A stretch of 8,066 nucleotides of DNA, taken from the NCBI GenBank assembly GCA_946538875.1, contig CAMNHD010000054.1, positions 1-8,066 on the forward strand, read 5' to 3'. Within the stretch, counting starts at the first letter, position 1; every line of letters begins with the position of its first letter. The notes under the pieces were generated by a model. It saw only the letters and a list, made by a program, of their open reading frames with translations, made no database searches and had not been told where the DNA came from. Of this stretch, positions 1-6,164 are shown one piece after another. Origin of the DNA: an uncultured Treponema sp. Lineage in GTDB: Bacteria > Spirochaetota > Spirochaetia > Treponematales > Treponemataceae. The position numbers were made by a program, and so were the translations under genes.

Positions 1-156
1 TTTTTTACGGAAGCCTTTGCCTCTCACTATTCCCGGTGTTCCGGGGTTCCGGGCGCAGCCCTTCATTGCCGCAGGCGGCAACACGTTCCGTGCCCCTCCA
101 CCCCGGCGTAGTCTGCCCTGATCTGCACCGTTCAGAAAAGATGTGCGCAAAAAAAA
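1..156. other. Non-coding GC-rich block with short dyads
   Basis: No credible coding region is seen here. The first ~115 bases are visibly richer in G and C than the A-rich stretch after them. They contain a perfect tandem duplication of GTTCCGGG (38-45 and 46-53), a small dyad GGGC-GCA-GCCC (51-61), and the dyad TTGCCG-CAGG-CGGCAA (66-81), which could form a 6-bp stem with a 4-base loop. GTGTT (36-40) and AACAC (80-84) bracket the last two. None is followed by a T-tract, so a simple terminator is not supported. This may be an intergenic repeat element, or the 3' flank of a gene to the left of the window. Function unknown. Confidence 0.4.
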
Positions 157-205
157 CGGAAAAGCCCTGTAAAATATGAGGAATTCCTGCGGAAAACCCT
201 TGTAA
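157..205. repeat. Pair of 16-bp imperfect direct repeats upstream of ppdK
   Basis: CGGAAAAGCCCTGTAA (157-172) and CGGAAAACCCTTGTAA (190-205) match at 14 of 16 positions. Their starts are 33 bp apart, about three DNA turns, and the second copy ends 3 bp before the ppdK -35 box. That geometry suits a regulator binding one face of the DNA next to RNA polymerase. The regulator idea is inference; only the repeat itself is seen. Confidence 0.45.
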
Positions 206-208
206 CCG

Positions 209-237
209 TTGACCCTAAAATAAATTAACGATATACT
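209..237 (+). promoter_or_regulatory. Sigma-70-type promoter of ppdK
   Basis: A -35 box TTGACC (209-214) is followed after exactly 17 bp by a -10 box TATACT (232-237). Each differs from the consensus at one position. Transcription should start near 243-245, giving a leader of about 22 bases that still contains the Shine-Dalgarno sequence. The predicted transcript start lies downstream of the in-frame TTG at 239, which rules that codon out as the translation start. The near-consensus promoter agrees with the biased codon use of ppdK in suggesting high expression. Confidence 0.8.
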
Positions 238-254
238 GTTGAACACATATATAT

Positions 255-260
255 GGAGGA
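255..260 (+). promoter_or_regulatory. Ribosome-binding site of ppdK
   Basis: GGAGGA lies 5 bases before the ATG at 266. It decides the start in favour of 266 over the upstream in-frame TTG at 239. Confidence 0.85.
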
Positions 261-265
261 TCTTA

Positions 266-3046
266 ATGGCTAAGACCAAATACGTTTACTTTTTCGGTGA
301 CGGAAAAGCTGAAGGCAACGCAGAGATGCGTGCTGAGCTCGGTGGAAAGGGTGCCAACCTCGCCGAGATGGCAACAATCGGACTTCCAGTTCCGTCTGGA
401 TTCACAATTTCAACAGATGTCTGTAAGTATTTTTATGACAACGACCGCACTTACCCAGCACAGTTAGAGGCTGACGTTGACGCTTACCTGGCAAAGCTCG
501 AAAAGTCAATGGGCAAGAAGCTTGGCGACCCAGAGGATCCACTTTTGGTTTCTGTTCGCTCTGGCGCAGCAATTTCAATGCCTGGTATGATGGACACAAT
601 CTTGAACCTGGGTCTTAACGACGAAGCTGTTGAAGGTCTTGCCGCAAAGACTCAGAACCCACGCTTTGCATGGGATGCTTACCGCCGCTTTATCCAGATG
701 TACGGCGATGTTGCAATGGGTGTTGACCATGACTTGTTTGAAGCCGAAATCGAAAAGATTAAGAAGGCTAAGGGTATCAAGCTTGATACCGAGATGGACA
801 CATCTGACCTGCAGAAGCTGGTTGCAAACTACAAGAAAGTTTACAAGGCAAAGAAGGGAACTGACTTCCCACAGGATCCGAAAGAACAGCTCTGGGGAGC
901 AATCAACGCAGTATTCGGTTCTTGGATGAACCCACGCGCAATCAAGTACCGCGAACTGAACAACATCAAGGAAGGCGCACTCAAGGGAACAGCTGTTACC
1001 TGTATGGCTATGGTCTTCGGTAACAAGGGCGAGACTTCTGGAACTGGTGTCTGCTTCAGCCGCGATCCTTCAAACGGAGACAACATCTTCATGGGCGAGT
1101 ACCTGATGAACGCTCAGGGTGAGGACGTTGTTGCCGGTATCCGCACACCTCAGAAACTTTCACAGCTCAAGGACACAAATCCAAAGATTTACAAGCAGCT
1201 CTGCGACATCCGCACAAAGCTTGAGAAGCACTACCGCGATATGCAGGATATGGAATTCACAGTTGAGGAAGGCCGCCTGTTCATGCTGCAGTGCCGCAAT
1301 GGTAAGCGCACTGGTGCCGCCGCTGTAAAGATTGCTGTTGACCTGGTCAACGAAAAGCTTATCAACAAGGAAACAGCTCTTACCCGTGTTGAGCCTGAAC
1401 AGCTTGATCAGCTGCTTCACCCGGCACTGGACCCGAAGGTTGTCAAGACTCAGAAAGAGTTGGCAAAGGGTCTGAATGCTTCTCCGGGAGCAGGTTCAGG
1501 ACAGATCGTGTTTACTGCTGACGAAGCAGAAGCATGGACTGAAAAGGGAAAGAAGGTTATCCTGGTCCGCAAGGAGACATCTCCTGAAGACATCGCAGGT
1601 ATGAACGCTGCAGAAGGTATCCTTACTTCTACTGGTGGACGCACATCACACGCTGCTGTTGTTGCACGCGGTATGGGTAAGCCATGTGTTTCTGGTTGTG
1701 ACGCTGTTTCATTCCCGAACGCAAACGAAGTTGTTATCGGTGAGGAGACATTCAAGAAGGGTGACAATATCACCATCGACGGTACAACCGGTAAGGTTTA
1801 CAAGGGAGTTCTCCCTGTAGTTCCTGCAACTCTTTCCGACGAGCTTGAGACATTCCTGGGCTGGGCTGACGAAGTCCGCGCAAAGTCTGTCCGTGTTACC
1901 GCTTCTGGAAAGAAGGTCAAGGGATTCGATGTTCTGGGTAACGCAGAGCAGAACGAAGCTCCATTGGCATTCAAGTTCGGAGCAAACGGTATCGGTCTCT
2001 GCCGCACAGAGCACATGTTCTTTGACCCGGAGAAGCTGCCGTTCTTCCGCGATATGATTCTTGCAGACAACACTGACGAGCGCAGAAAGGCTCTCAAGAA
2101 GATTCTTCCTCTCCAGAAGAAGGACTTTGCAGGTATCATCAAGACTATGGAAGGCCGCCCGGTTACTATCCGTCTCTTGGACCCGCCGCTGAACGAATTC
2201 GTTCCAAAGCCAAATGCAGAAGCTGAAATCAAGCAGCTTGCCGATACTCTCGGAAAAGATGTATCTGACCTCAAGGTCAAGATCAACGCACTGCAGGAAG
2301 CAAACCCAATGCTCGGTCACCGTGGTGTCCGCGTTGCCATCACATATCCTGAAGTATACGAGATGCAGGTTGAGGCAATCGCCCTGGCAACTGCCGATGC
2401 AGAAAAGAAGGGACTCCCACATGATGTACGCATCATGATTCCAAACGTAATTTCCGTGAACGAGTTCACAACTGTACGCGATCAGGCTCTGGCTGTAATC
2501 GCCAAGGTCAACGAGTCACAGAAGTTGAACCTTTCATTCCAGATTGGTACCATGATAGAGTTCCCACGTGCTGCTCTTACAGCTGACAAGATTGCAAAGG
2601 AAGCAGACTTCTTCTCATTCGGTACAAACGACCTTACACAGACTTCATTCGGTTTCAGCCGCGATGACTATGGTAAGTTCATTGACTGCTACACCAAGAA
2701 CAACCTTCTTGAGGAAGATCCATTCAAGCAGCTTGATCCGGAAGGACCAGGTGCTCTTATGCGCATTGCCGAGGAAAAGGGTCGCGCTGTAAAGTCTGAC
2801 CTGCACCTTGGTATCTGCGGTGAGCATGGTGGAGACCCTGCTTCTATCGCTCTGTGCTATGACATCGGCCTGAACTACGTTTCCTGCTCACCATTCCGCG
2901 TACCTATCGCACGCTTGGCTGGTGCACAGGCTGTAATCAAGGCAAATGCCAAGGCAGCTCCAGCAAAGAAGGCTGGTGCCAAGAAAGCCACAGCAAAAAA
3001 GCCTGCTGCAAAAAAGGCAGCTGCTAAGAAGTCTTCAAAGAAATAA
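266..3046 (+). CDS. ppdK: Pyruvate, phosphate dikinase with lysine/alanine-rich C-terminal tail
   Basis: The enzyme interconverts pyruvate + ATP + Pi and PEP + AMP + PPi in the cytoplasm (EC 2.7.9.1). In fermentative anaerobes it often runs towards pyruvate and ATP. The product is 926 residues; the Clostridium symbiosum enzyme is about 874. The ATP-binding domain shows GGKGANLAEM (K28) and SVRSGAA (R98). The swivelling phosphohistidine domain has GGRTSHAAVV with catalytic His462; Thr460 matches the residue phosphorylated by PPDK regulatory protein in plants. The C-terminal PEP/pyruvate barrel has CRTEH (R580), RLLDPPL (R636), MIEFP (E765), GTNDLTQ (N788, D789) and GICGEHGG (catalytic Cys851). 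All key catalytic residues are present. Two oddities: Asn643 replaces the His usual in the DPPLHEF motif, and residues 892-926 form a basic tail of AKK-type repeats. Codons are strongly biased (AAG, CGC, AAC, GAC, TTC), as in a highly expressed gene. It has its own promoter and terminator, so it is probably monocistronic. Confidence 0.97.
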   Translation: MAKTKYVYFFGDGKAEGNAEMRAELGGKGANLAEMATIGLPVPSGFTISTDVCKYFYDNDRTYPAQLEADVDAYLAKLEKSMGKKLGDPEDPLLVSVRSGAAISMPGMMDTILNLGLNDEAVEGLAAKTQNPRFAWDAYRRFIQMYGDVAMGVDHDLFEAEIEKIKKAKGIKLDTEMDTSDLQKLVANYKKVYKAKKGTDFPQDPKEQLWGAINAVFGSWMNPRAIKYRELNNIKEGALKGTAVTCMAMVFGNKGETSGTGVCFSRDPSNGDNIFMGEYLMNAQGEDVVAGIRTPQKLSQLKDTNPKIYKQLCDIRTKLEKHYRDMQDMEFTVEEGRLFMLQCRNGKRTGAAAVKIAVDLVNEKLINKETALTRVEPEQLDQLLHPALDPKVVKTQKELAKGLNASPGAGSGQIVFTADEAEAWTEKGKKVILVRKETSPEDIAGMNAAEGILTSTGGRTSHAAVVARGMGKPCVSGCDAVSFPNANEVVIGEETFKKGDNITIDGTTGKVYKGVLPVVPATLSDELETFLGWADEVRAKSVRVTASGKKVKGFDVLGNAEQNEAPLAFKFGANGIGLCRTEHMFFDPEKLPFFRDMILADNTDERRKALKKILPLQKKDFAGIIKTMEGRPVTIRLLDPPLNEFVPKPNAEAEIKQLADTLGKDVSDLKVKINALQEANPMLGHRGVRVAITYPEVYEMQVEAIALATADAEKKGLPHDVRIMIPNVISVNEFTTVRDQALAVIAKVNESQKLNLSFQIGTMIEFPRAALTADKIAKEADFFSFGTNDLTQTSFGFSRDDYGKFIDCYTKNNLLEEDPFKQLDPEGPGALMRIAEEKGRAVKSDLHLGICGEHGGDPASIALCYDIGLNYVSCSPFRVPIARLAGAQAVIKANAKAAPAKKAGAKKATAKKPAAKKAAAKKSSKK
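2957..3043 (+). repeat. 15-bp periodic repeat encoding the basic PPDK tail
   Basis: PPDK residues 898-922 read as five pentapeptides, APAKK, AGAKK, ATAKK, PAAKK and AAAKK, followed by SSKK at the end. The DNA therefore has a 15-bp period. The Lys codons vary between copies (AAG AAG, AAG AAA, AAA AAG) and the Ala codons vary too, which argues against very recent slippage. Such tails resemble histone H1 or bacterial H1-like proteins in composition only. Confidence 0.85.
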
Positions 3047-3079
3047 ACTTTAATTCGCTGAATATTTTTTAGCTGACGG

Positions 3080-3112
3080 GGCCCTCAAAGCAATTTGGGG
3101 GCCTTATTTTTT
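3080..3112 (+). terminator. Rho-independent terminator of ppdK
   Basis: The arms GGCCCTCAAA (3080-3089) and TTTGGGGGCC (3094-3103) form a 10-bp stem with one G-T wobble, capped by a GCAA (GNRA-type) tetraloop. The tract TTATTTTTT (3104-3112) follows at once. It begins 34 bases after the ppdK stop codon and ends 12 bases before the next start codon. Confidence 0.9.
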
Positions 3113-3124
3113 AGGATTGTACTT

Positions 3125-3931
3125 ATGAAAAAGATTGCTAACTTTCATTCCCATACTGAACTGTGCAGGCATGCTGTCGGATTGCCTGTTGATTATGTAA
3201 AGCAGGCAGAGCGTGAAGGATGCACAGCCCTTGGTGTCTCTGACCATTGTCCTTATCCGGAGTCTTTTGGTGACACTTGGCAGCATGTCCGCATGTCTGT
3301 GGAAGAGGTTCCTCTGTATCTGGAATCAATCAGGCAGGCAAAGGAGCAGGCTTCTTTTCCTATATACACCGGTTACGAGTGCGAGTGGGACAGAAATTTT
3401 GCCTCATGGTATTGTTCGGATTTAAGGGAAAAGTGCGGGGCCGACTATCTTGTTCTAGGTTCACACTGGCTTGCCGAGGGAAGCGAGCGCATCTGGGCTG
3501 GAAACCTTGGCACTGTTGCAAATCTCCATGCCTACGTTGATCAGACCATTGAGGGTATGGCCAGCGGAGCCTTTGCTTTTTTGGCACATCCTGACCTGTT
3601 TATGGCCGGTTGGAAGGAGTGGGACCAGGAAACGGAGGCATGCCTCAAGGCAATACTGGATGCCGCTGTGGATTTGAATCTGCCGCTGGAAGTGAATGGT
3701 CTTGGTTTAAGCCGGGAACCAAACGAAACCAGCCGTGGTATGAGATGTCAGTATCCGTATGTGGAGTTCTGGGAGATGGTGGCGCAGACAAAGTGCCGGG
3801 TTATCTGCAACTCTGATGCCCATAAGCCTCAGGATATTTTGATGAATGCGTGGAAGTCAAGGGATTTTGCGCTCAGGTTCGGAATTGAACCTATTGAATT
3901 GCCGGATTTTGTAGGGGCACAGAAGCTGTAG
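3125..3931 (+). CDS. PHP-domain phosphoesterase, histidinol-phosphatase (HisJ/HisK-type) family
   Basis: The 268-residue product has the length of a stand-alone HisJ-type histidinol phosphatase (EC 3.1.3.15), a trinuclear-metal PHP enzyme. The full set of metal ligands expected for the family is visible: HSH (H8, H10) with H16, SDH (D40, H41), GYE (E85), GSH (H114), AHPD (H155) and NSDAH (D231, H233). No signal peptide or membrane segment is seen, so it is cytoplasmic. ATG 3125 is preferred because the upstream in-frame TTG at 3095 sits inside the ppdK terminator; a weak AGGA (3113-3116) lies 8 bases before 3125. No other histidine-biosynthesis gene is nearby, and host-associated treponemes often lack that pathway, so the substrate may be another phosphate ester. 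Family assignment is firm; the specific reaction is not. No clear promoter of its own was found, so transcription may come from read-through past the terminator. Confidence 0.85.
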   Translation: MKKIANFHSHTELCRHAVGLPVDYVKQAEREGCTALGVSDHCPYPESFGDTWQHVRMSVEEVPLYLESIRQAKEQASFPIYTGYECEWDRNFASWYCSDLREKCGADYLVLGSHWLAEGSERIWAGNLGTVANLHAYVDQTIEGMASGAFAFLAHPDLFMAGWKEWDQETEACLKAILDAAVDLNLPLEVNGLGLSREPNETSRGMRCQYPYVEFWEMVAQTKCRVICNSDAHKPQDILMNAWKSRDFALRFGIEPIELPDFVGAQKL

Positions 3932-3945
3932 AGCTGCTGTACCCC
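3914..3945. terminator. Hairpin spanning the PHP gene stop codon at a convergent junction
   Basis: GGGG-C-ACAG-A-AGCT (3914-3927) pairs with AGCT-G-CTGT-A-CCCC (3932-3945) around the 4-base loop GTAG, which contains the PHP stop codon TAG (3929-3931). This gives 12 base pairs with two single mismatches. On the + strand a weak T-rich stretch follows (TTTTATT from 3957), but it starts 11 bases after the stem, so this is not a classical terminator. It probably ends or protects the PHP transcript. It also lies 21 bases past the fabV stop on the other strand. Confidence 0.5.
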
Positions 3946-3966
3946 TTGTATGCTGTGTTTTATTAC

Positions 3967-5193
3967 TTAGTCGATGTTGCGCATGTCGGCAAGGTCGGCT
4001 TCGTAGTCAACGCCTTCGATGTCAAAGCCGTTGATGCTGAGGAAGTCGTGGCGCAAGCCTTCAAGGTCTGTGGTTTCATTTACGTTTTCTTCCGTTACGG
4101 TCGGCATGATGCGGTCAATCTCGGCCTGAACAGCAGGATCCAGTTCCCAGTCATCAATGCGGATGCGGTTTTCGCTGTCCACAGGAACATTTCCGGCACC
4201 ATTGTCGGCCCCTGTGTAAAGGCGTTCGGCAAAGAGACGTTCCATCTGCTCAATGCAGCCCTCGTGGGTTCCGGCTTTTTTCATCACCTTGAACAAAACG
4301 CCAAGGTAAAGGGAAATAATGGGGATAACGGCAGAAGAGCGGGTTACAAGTCCTTTGTTTACGCTGACAAAAGCACCGCCGCCAATTTCCTTGAGAGAAG
4401 CGTCAATGTCTTTGGCGCGCTTTTCCAAATCCTTCTTAGCCTCGCCGATTGTACCGTCGCGGTAAATTGTCTGGCTCAAAGCGGGACCGATGTATGAATA
4501 TGCCACAGTGCGGCATCCGTCGGCAAGAACGCCAGCCTCTTTAAGCTGCTTGATCCAGCGCTGCCAGTCTTCGCCGCCCATAACTTTCACTGTATTGGCA
4601 ATCTCGTCCCCTTCAGCAGGGCTGGTGGAAGCCTGGGTAATCTTACCGGTCATCATGTCAAGGGCAGCCCCTGAATATTCTTTTCCAATCGGCTTGATGA
4701 CAGACTTGTAAAGAACCTGTGTGTCCGGGTCAGTTCTTACGGGGCTTGCAAGAGAGTAAACAACCAGGTCAAATTTGCGGCCCCATGCCTTTACCTGTTC
4801 AATAACAGTTTTGCGGGTTTCGTCGCTGTATGCGTCAGCATTGAAAGTAACGGCCTTAAGACCGGCTGCCAGAGCTTCGCGGTCAAACTCCTTGTTGTTG
4901 TACCAGCCGGGAGTTCCTCCCTTGCGGTCTGTGGCTTCCTTTTCAAAGGAAACGCCTATTGTGTCGGCACCATATTCAAAGGCGGCGCTTATGCGGCTTG
5001 CAAGTCCATAACCTGTGGAGCAACCCAAAACAAGAACAGTTTTTGGGCCTTTTCCTCCCTCAGCAGGAGTCTTGATACCCCTTTTTGCCTTCTGTTCTTT
5101 TATATAGGAAATCTGGCGGGCAGTTTCCTTGGCACATCCGATGGGGTGTGCGTTTATACAAATGTTGCTGCGAATCATTGGTTTTACGACCAT
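3967..5193 (-). CDS. fabV: trans-2-enoyl-CoA reductase (FabV/Ter family)
   Basis: The enzyme reduces trans-2-enoyl-CoA (such as crotonyl-CoA) or enoyl-ACP to the saturated thioester with NAD(P)H (EC 1.3.1.44 / 1.3.1.9). The product is 408 residues, typical for this long-chain-reductase-like family. The N-terminus (MVVKPMIRSNICINAHP) closely resembles T. denticola Ter as I recall it. A Rossmann nucleotide-binding motif GCSTGYG lies at 57-63. The catalytic Tyr-X8-Lys signature that marks FabV is Y244 and K253. The segment GTPGWYNN (93-100) is also family-typical. The start at 5193 is set by AAGGAG six bases upstream and by the expected N-terminus; the in-frame TTG at 5223 adds ten residues with no family counterpart. 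A role in redox balance or butyryl-CoA/fatty-acid formation is likely. FabV members can also be triclosan-insensitive. The gene stands alone with its own promoter. Confidence 0.95.
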   Translation of the reverse strand: MVVKPMIRSNICINAHPIGCAKETARQISYIKEQKAKRGIKTPAEGGKGPKTVLVLGCSTGYGLASRISAAFEYGADTIGVSFEKEATDRKGGTPGWYNNKEFDREALAAGLKAVTFNADAYSDETRKTVIEQVKAWGRKFDLVVYSLASPVRTDPDTQVLYKSVIKPIGKEYSGAALDMMTGKITQASTSPAEGDEIANTVKVMGGEDWQRWIKQLKEAGVLADGCRTVAYSYIGPALSQTIYRDGTIGEAKKDLEKRAKDIDASLKEIGGGAFVSVNKGLVTRSSAVIPIISLYLGVLFKVMKKAGTHEGCIEQMERLFAERLYTGADNGAGNVPVDSENRIRIDDWELDPAVQAEIDRIMPTVTEENVNETTDLEGLRHDFLSINGFDIEGVDYEADLADMRNID

Positions 5194-5199
5194 CTTGTT

Positions 5200-5205
5200 C
5201 TCCTT
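5200..5205 (-). promoter_or_regulatory. Ribosome-binding site of fabV
   Basis: On the minus strand AAGGAG lies six bases before the ATG at 5193. It fixes the start there and not at the upstream in-frame TTG (5223). Confidence 0.85.
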
Positions 5206-5245
5206 AATAATCCAAATTGACAAGATACTTTAAGCATCTGAAGCT

Positions 5246-5274
5246 ATTCTAATTATTTTGACATTTTTCGTCAA
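5246..5274 (-). promoter_or_regulatory. Sigma-70-type promoter of fabV
   Basis: Reading the minus strand, the -35 box TTGACG (5274-5269) and the -10 box TAGAAT (5251-5246) are separated by 17 bp. The predicted start is near 5239, giving a leader of about 46 bases. The -35 box is one arm of the dyad TTGAC-N7-GTCAA (5258-5274), so a dimeric regulator bound there would block polymerase. The promoter is well supported; the operator role is inference. Confidence 0.7.
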
Positions 5275-5325
5275 TGTGTCAGACGCTTCTTTTTTTGCCT
5301 TTGCGCTTTGTTTTTGGAACGTTTA

Positions 5326-5364
5326 TTGAAAAAAAGTTGAACTTACTTTATACTCTTCTATAAT
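5326..5364 (+). promoter_or_regulatory. Two overlapping sigma-70-type promoters facing the phosphatase gene
   Basis: Promoter A has TTGAAA (5326-5331), 17 bp, TATACT (5349-5354). Promoter B has TTGAAC (5337-5342), 16 bp, TATAAT (5359-5364), a perfect -10 box. They are offset by about 10 bp. Expected starts are near 5361 (A) and 5371 (B). These are the only good promoters seen upstream of the small ORF at 5377 and the phosphatase gene at 5603, so both are probably read from here. Confidence 0.7.
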
Positions 5365-5376
5365 GGGGTTCTGTGC

Positions 5377-5583
5377 ATGAAAAAAAGTGTTTTCTGTTTT
5401 TTTTTGCATGCGGTGACGGAAGACATACCCCTAAAGGCTAAGTACAAAATCAATTCCTACAAGATAAGCTTCAGCAAAAACGGTGCGGCTCAGTCCTCTG
5501 GCAGCATGAAGGACCTTTGGTGCACCTACGGAGCGGATGAATGTGGGGAAGGGAAAAAGGTTCCTGTGGAAGGGGCAAACTAA
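5377..5583 (+). CDS. Possible small protein of unknown function (68 aa)
   Basis: I do not recognise this product. It starts MKKSVFCFFLHAV, a short hydrophobic stretch that is weak as a signal peptide, and continues as a polar, lysine- and serine-containing sequence with two cysteines near the C-terminal end (WCTYGADEC). In favour of coding: it lies just after two good promoters, ends 19 bases before the phosphatase start, and from about residue 20 uses C- or G-ending codons (TAC, ATC, AAC, TTC, AGC) like the genes around it. Against: it is short, and has only a weak GGGG (5365-5368) before its start. From the downstream promoter the mRNA would be nearly leaderless. The alternative is a ~230-base untranslated leader of the phosphatase gene. 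Confidence 0.4.
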   Translation: MKKSVFCFFLHAVTEDIPLKAKYKINSYKISFSKNGAAQSSGSMKDLWCTYGADECGEGKKVPVEGAN

Positions 5584-5602
5584 TTTTAAAAAAGGGGGAG
5601 CT

Positions 5603-6070
5603 ATGAACAAACCGGTGCGTATTCTTTTTGTCTGCCATGGAAACATCTGCCGTTCGCCTATGGCTGAGTTTGTGATGAAGTTTTTGGTAAGCGAAAGTGG
5701 ACTTGATGACAGTTTTGTGATTGACTCAAAGGCCACCAGTACTGAGGAAATCGGCAACCCTCCCTATCCGCCAGTAGTGAGGCTATTGGGCCAGAAGGGA
5801 ATTCCGATGTCTAGACACAGGGCAAGCCAGATAAGAAGGGCCGATTATGAAAATTTTGACCTGATAATAGGAATGGATTCAGCCAACATGGTCAACATGG
5901 AAAGAATCTTTGGAGGGGACCCGGATGGCAAGCTGCACAAGCTTCGTTCCTACTCTGGCTCGGAAAAGGACATAGAAGACCCCTGGTATACCGGCGATTT
6001 TGAAACTGTCTATGCCCAGATTACCGCCGGCTGTAAGTCCCTGCTTAGTCTTTTTGAGCAGGAAGGGTAA
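5603..6070 (+). CDS. Low-molecular-weight protein tyrosine phosphatase
   Basis: This cytoplasmic enzyme removes phosphate from protein tyrosines by way of a cysteinyl-phosphate intermediate (EC 3.1.3.48). The 155-residue product is full length for the family. The P-loop is CHGNICRS, with nucleophile Cys11 and phosphate-binding Arg17. The general acid is Asp126 in the DPWY motif. Position 15 in the loop is Ile, as in tyrosine-specific members; the protein-arginine phosphatase YwlE has Thr there, so phosphotyrosine is the likelier substrate. ATG 5603 follows AAAGGGGGAG (5591-5600) and puts the P-loop near residue 11, as is usual; the ATG at 5537 would add 22 unrelated residues. No partner tyrosine kinase or polysaccharide genes are seen nearby, so its target is unknown. 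It is probably transcribed with the small ORF upstream. Confidence 0.93.
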   Translation: MNKPVRILFVCHGNICRSPMAEFVMKFLVSESGLDDSFVIDSKATSTEEIGNPPYPPVVRLLGQKGIPMSRHRASQIRRADYENFDLIIGMDSANMVNMERIFGGDPDGKLHKLRSYSGSEKDIEDPWYTGDFETVYAQITAGCKSLLSLFEQEG

Positions 6071-6090
6071 AGTCTGTACCTTATGCAACT

Positions 6091-6164
6091 CCTGGCGGGA
6101 TAATATGCAGCATGTCATGATTTGCCGCTTTGTGAACATAACAAGCCATTATGCCGCCTACAGG
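6091..6164. other. Long inverted repeat between convergent phosphatase and receptor genes
   Basis: CCTG-GCGG-g-ATAAT (6091-6104) is complementary to ATTAT-g-CCGC-cta-CAGG (6148-6164): 13 pairs with one mismatch and a 3-base bulge that is the receptor gene's stop codon. The loop is 43 bases. There is no T-tract on either side, so it may be an RNA 3'-end structure serving both convergent genes, or chance. No other terminator is visible in the 87-base gap. Confidence 0.35.

Noticed and set aside
239..265. In-frame TTG start nine codons upstream of the ppdK ATG
   Set aside because: It lies upstream of the predicted transcript start and just after the -10 box; the ATG at 266 has a strong GGAGGA and gives the expected PPDK N-terminus.
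1709..2422. 237-codon open frame antisense to ppdK
   Set aside because: It is a shadow of the strongly biased codon use of ppdK, has no recognisable protein features and no start signals, and overlaps well-conserved catalytic regions.
3946..4497. 183-codon open frame antisense to fabV
   Set aside because: It overlaps the C-terminal half of a clearly conserved enzyme on the other strand and has no independent support.
5217..5245. Plus-strand promoter from TTGACA at 5217
   Set aside because: No acceptable -10 box occurs 16-18 bp downstream.
5377..5602. Riboswitch in the long leader before the phosphatase gene
   Set aside because: I compared it by eye with the glycine, TPP, FMN, cobalamin and cyclic-di-GMP core motifs; only a short GGGGCAA-like similarity to glycine was seen, without the partner helices.
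5431..5757. 108-codon minus-strand open frame across the phosphatase start
   Set aside because: It covers the P-loop coding region of the phosphatase in antisense, with no family resemblance.
5603..6070. Protein-arginine phosphatase (YwlE-like) identity
   Set aside because: The P-loop has Ile, not the Thr that marks arginine-phosphate specificity.
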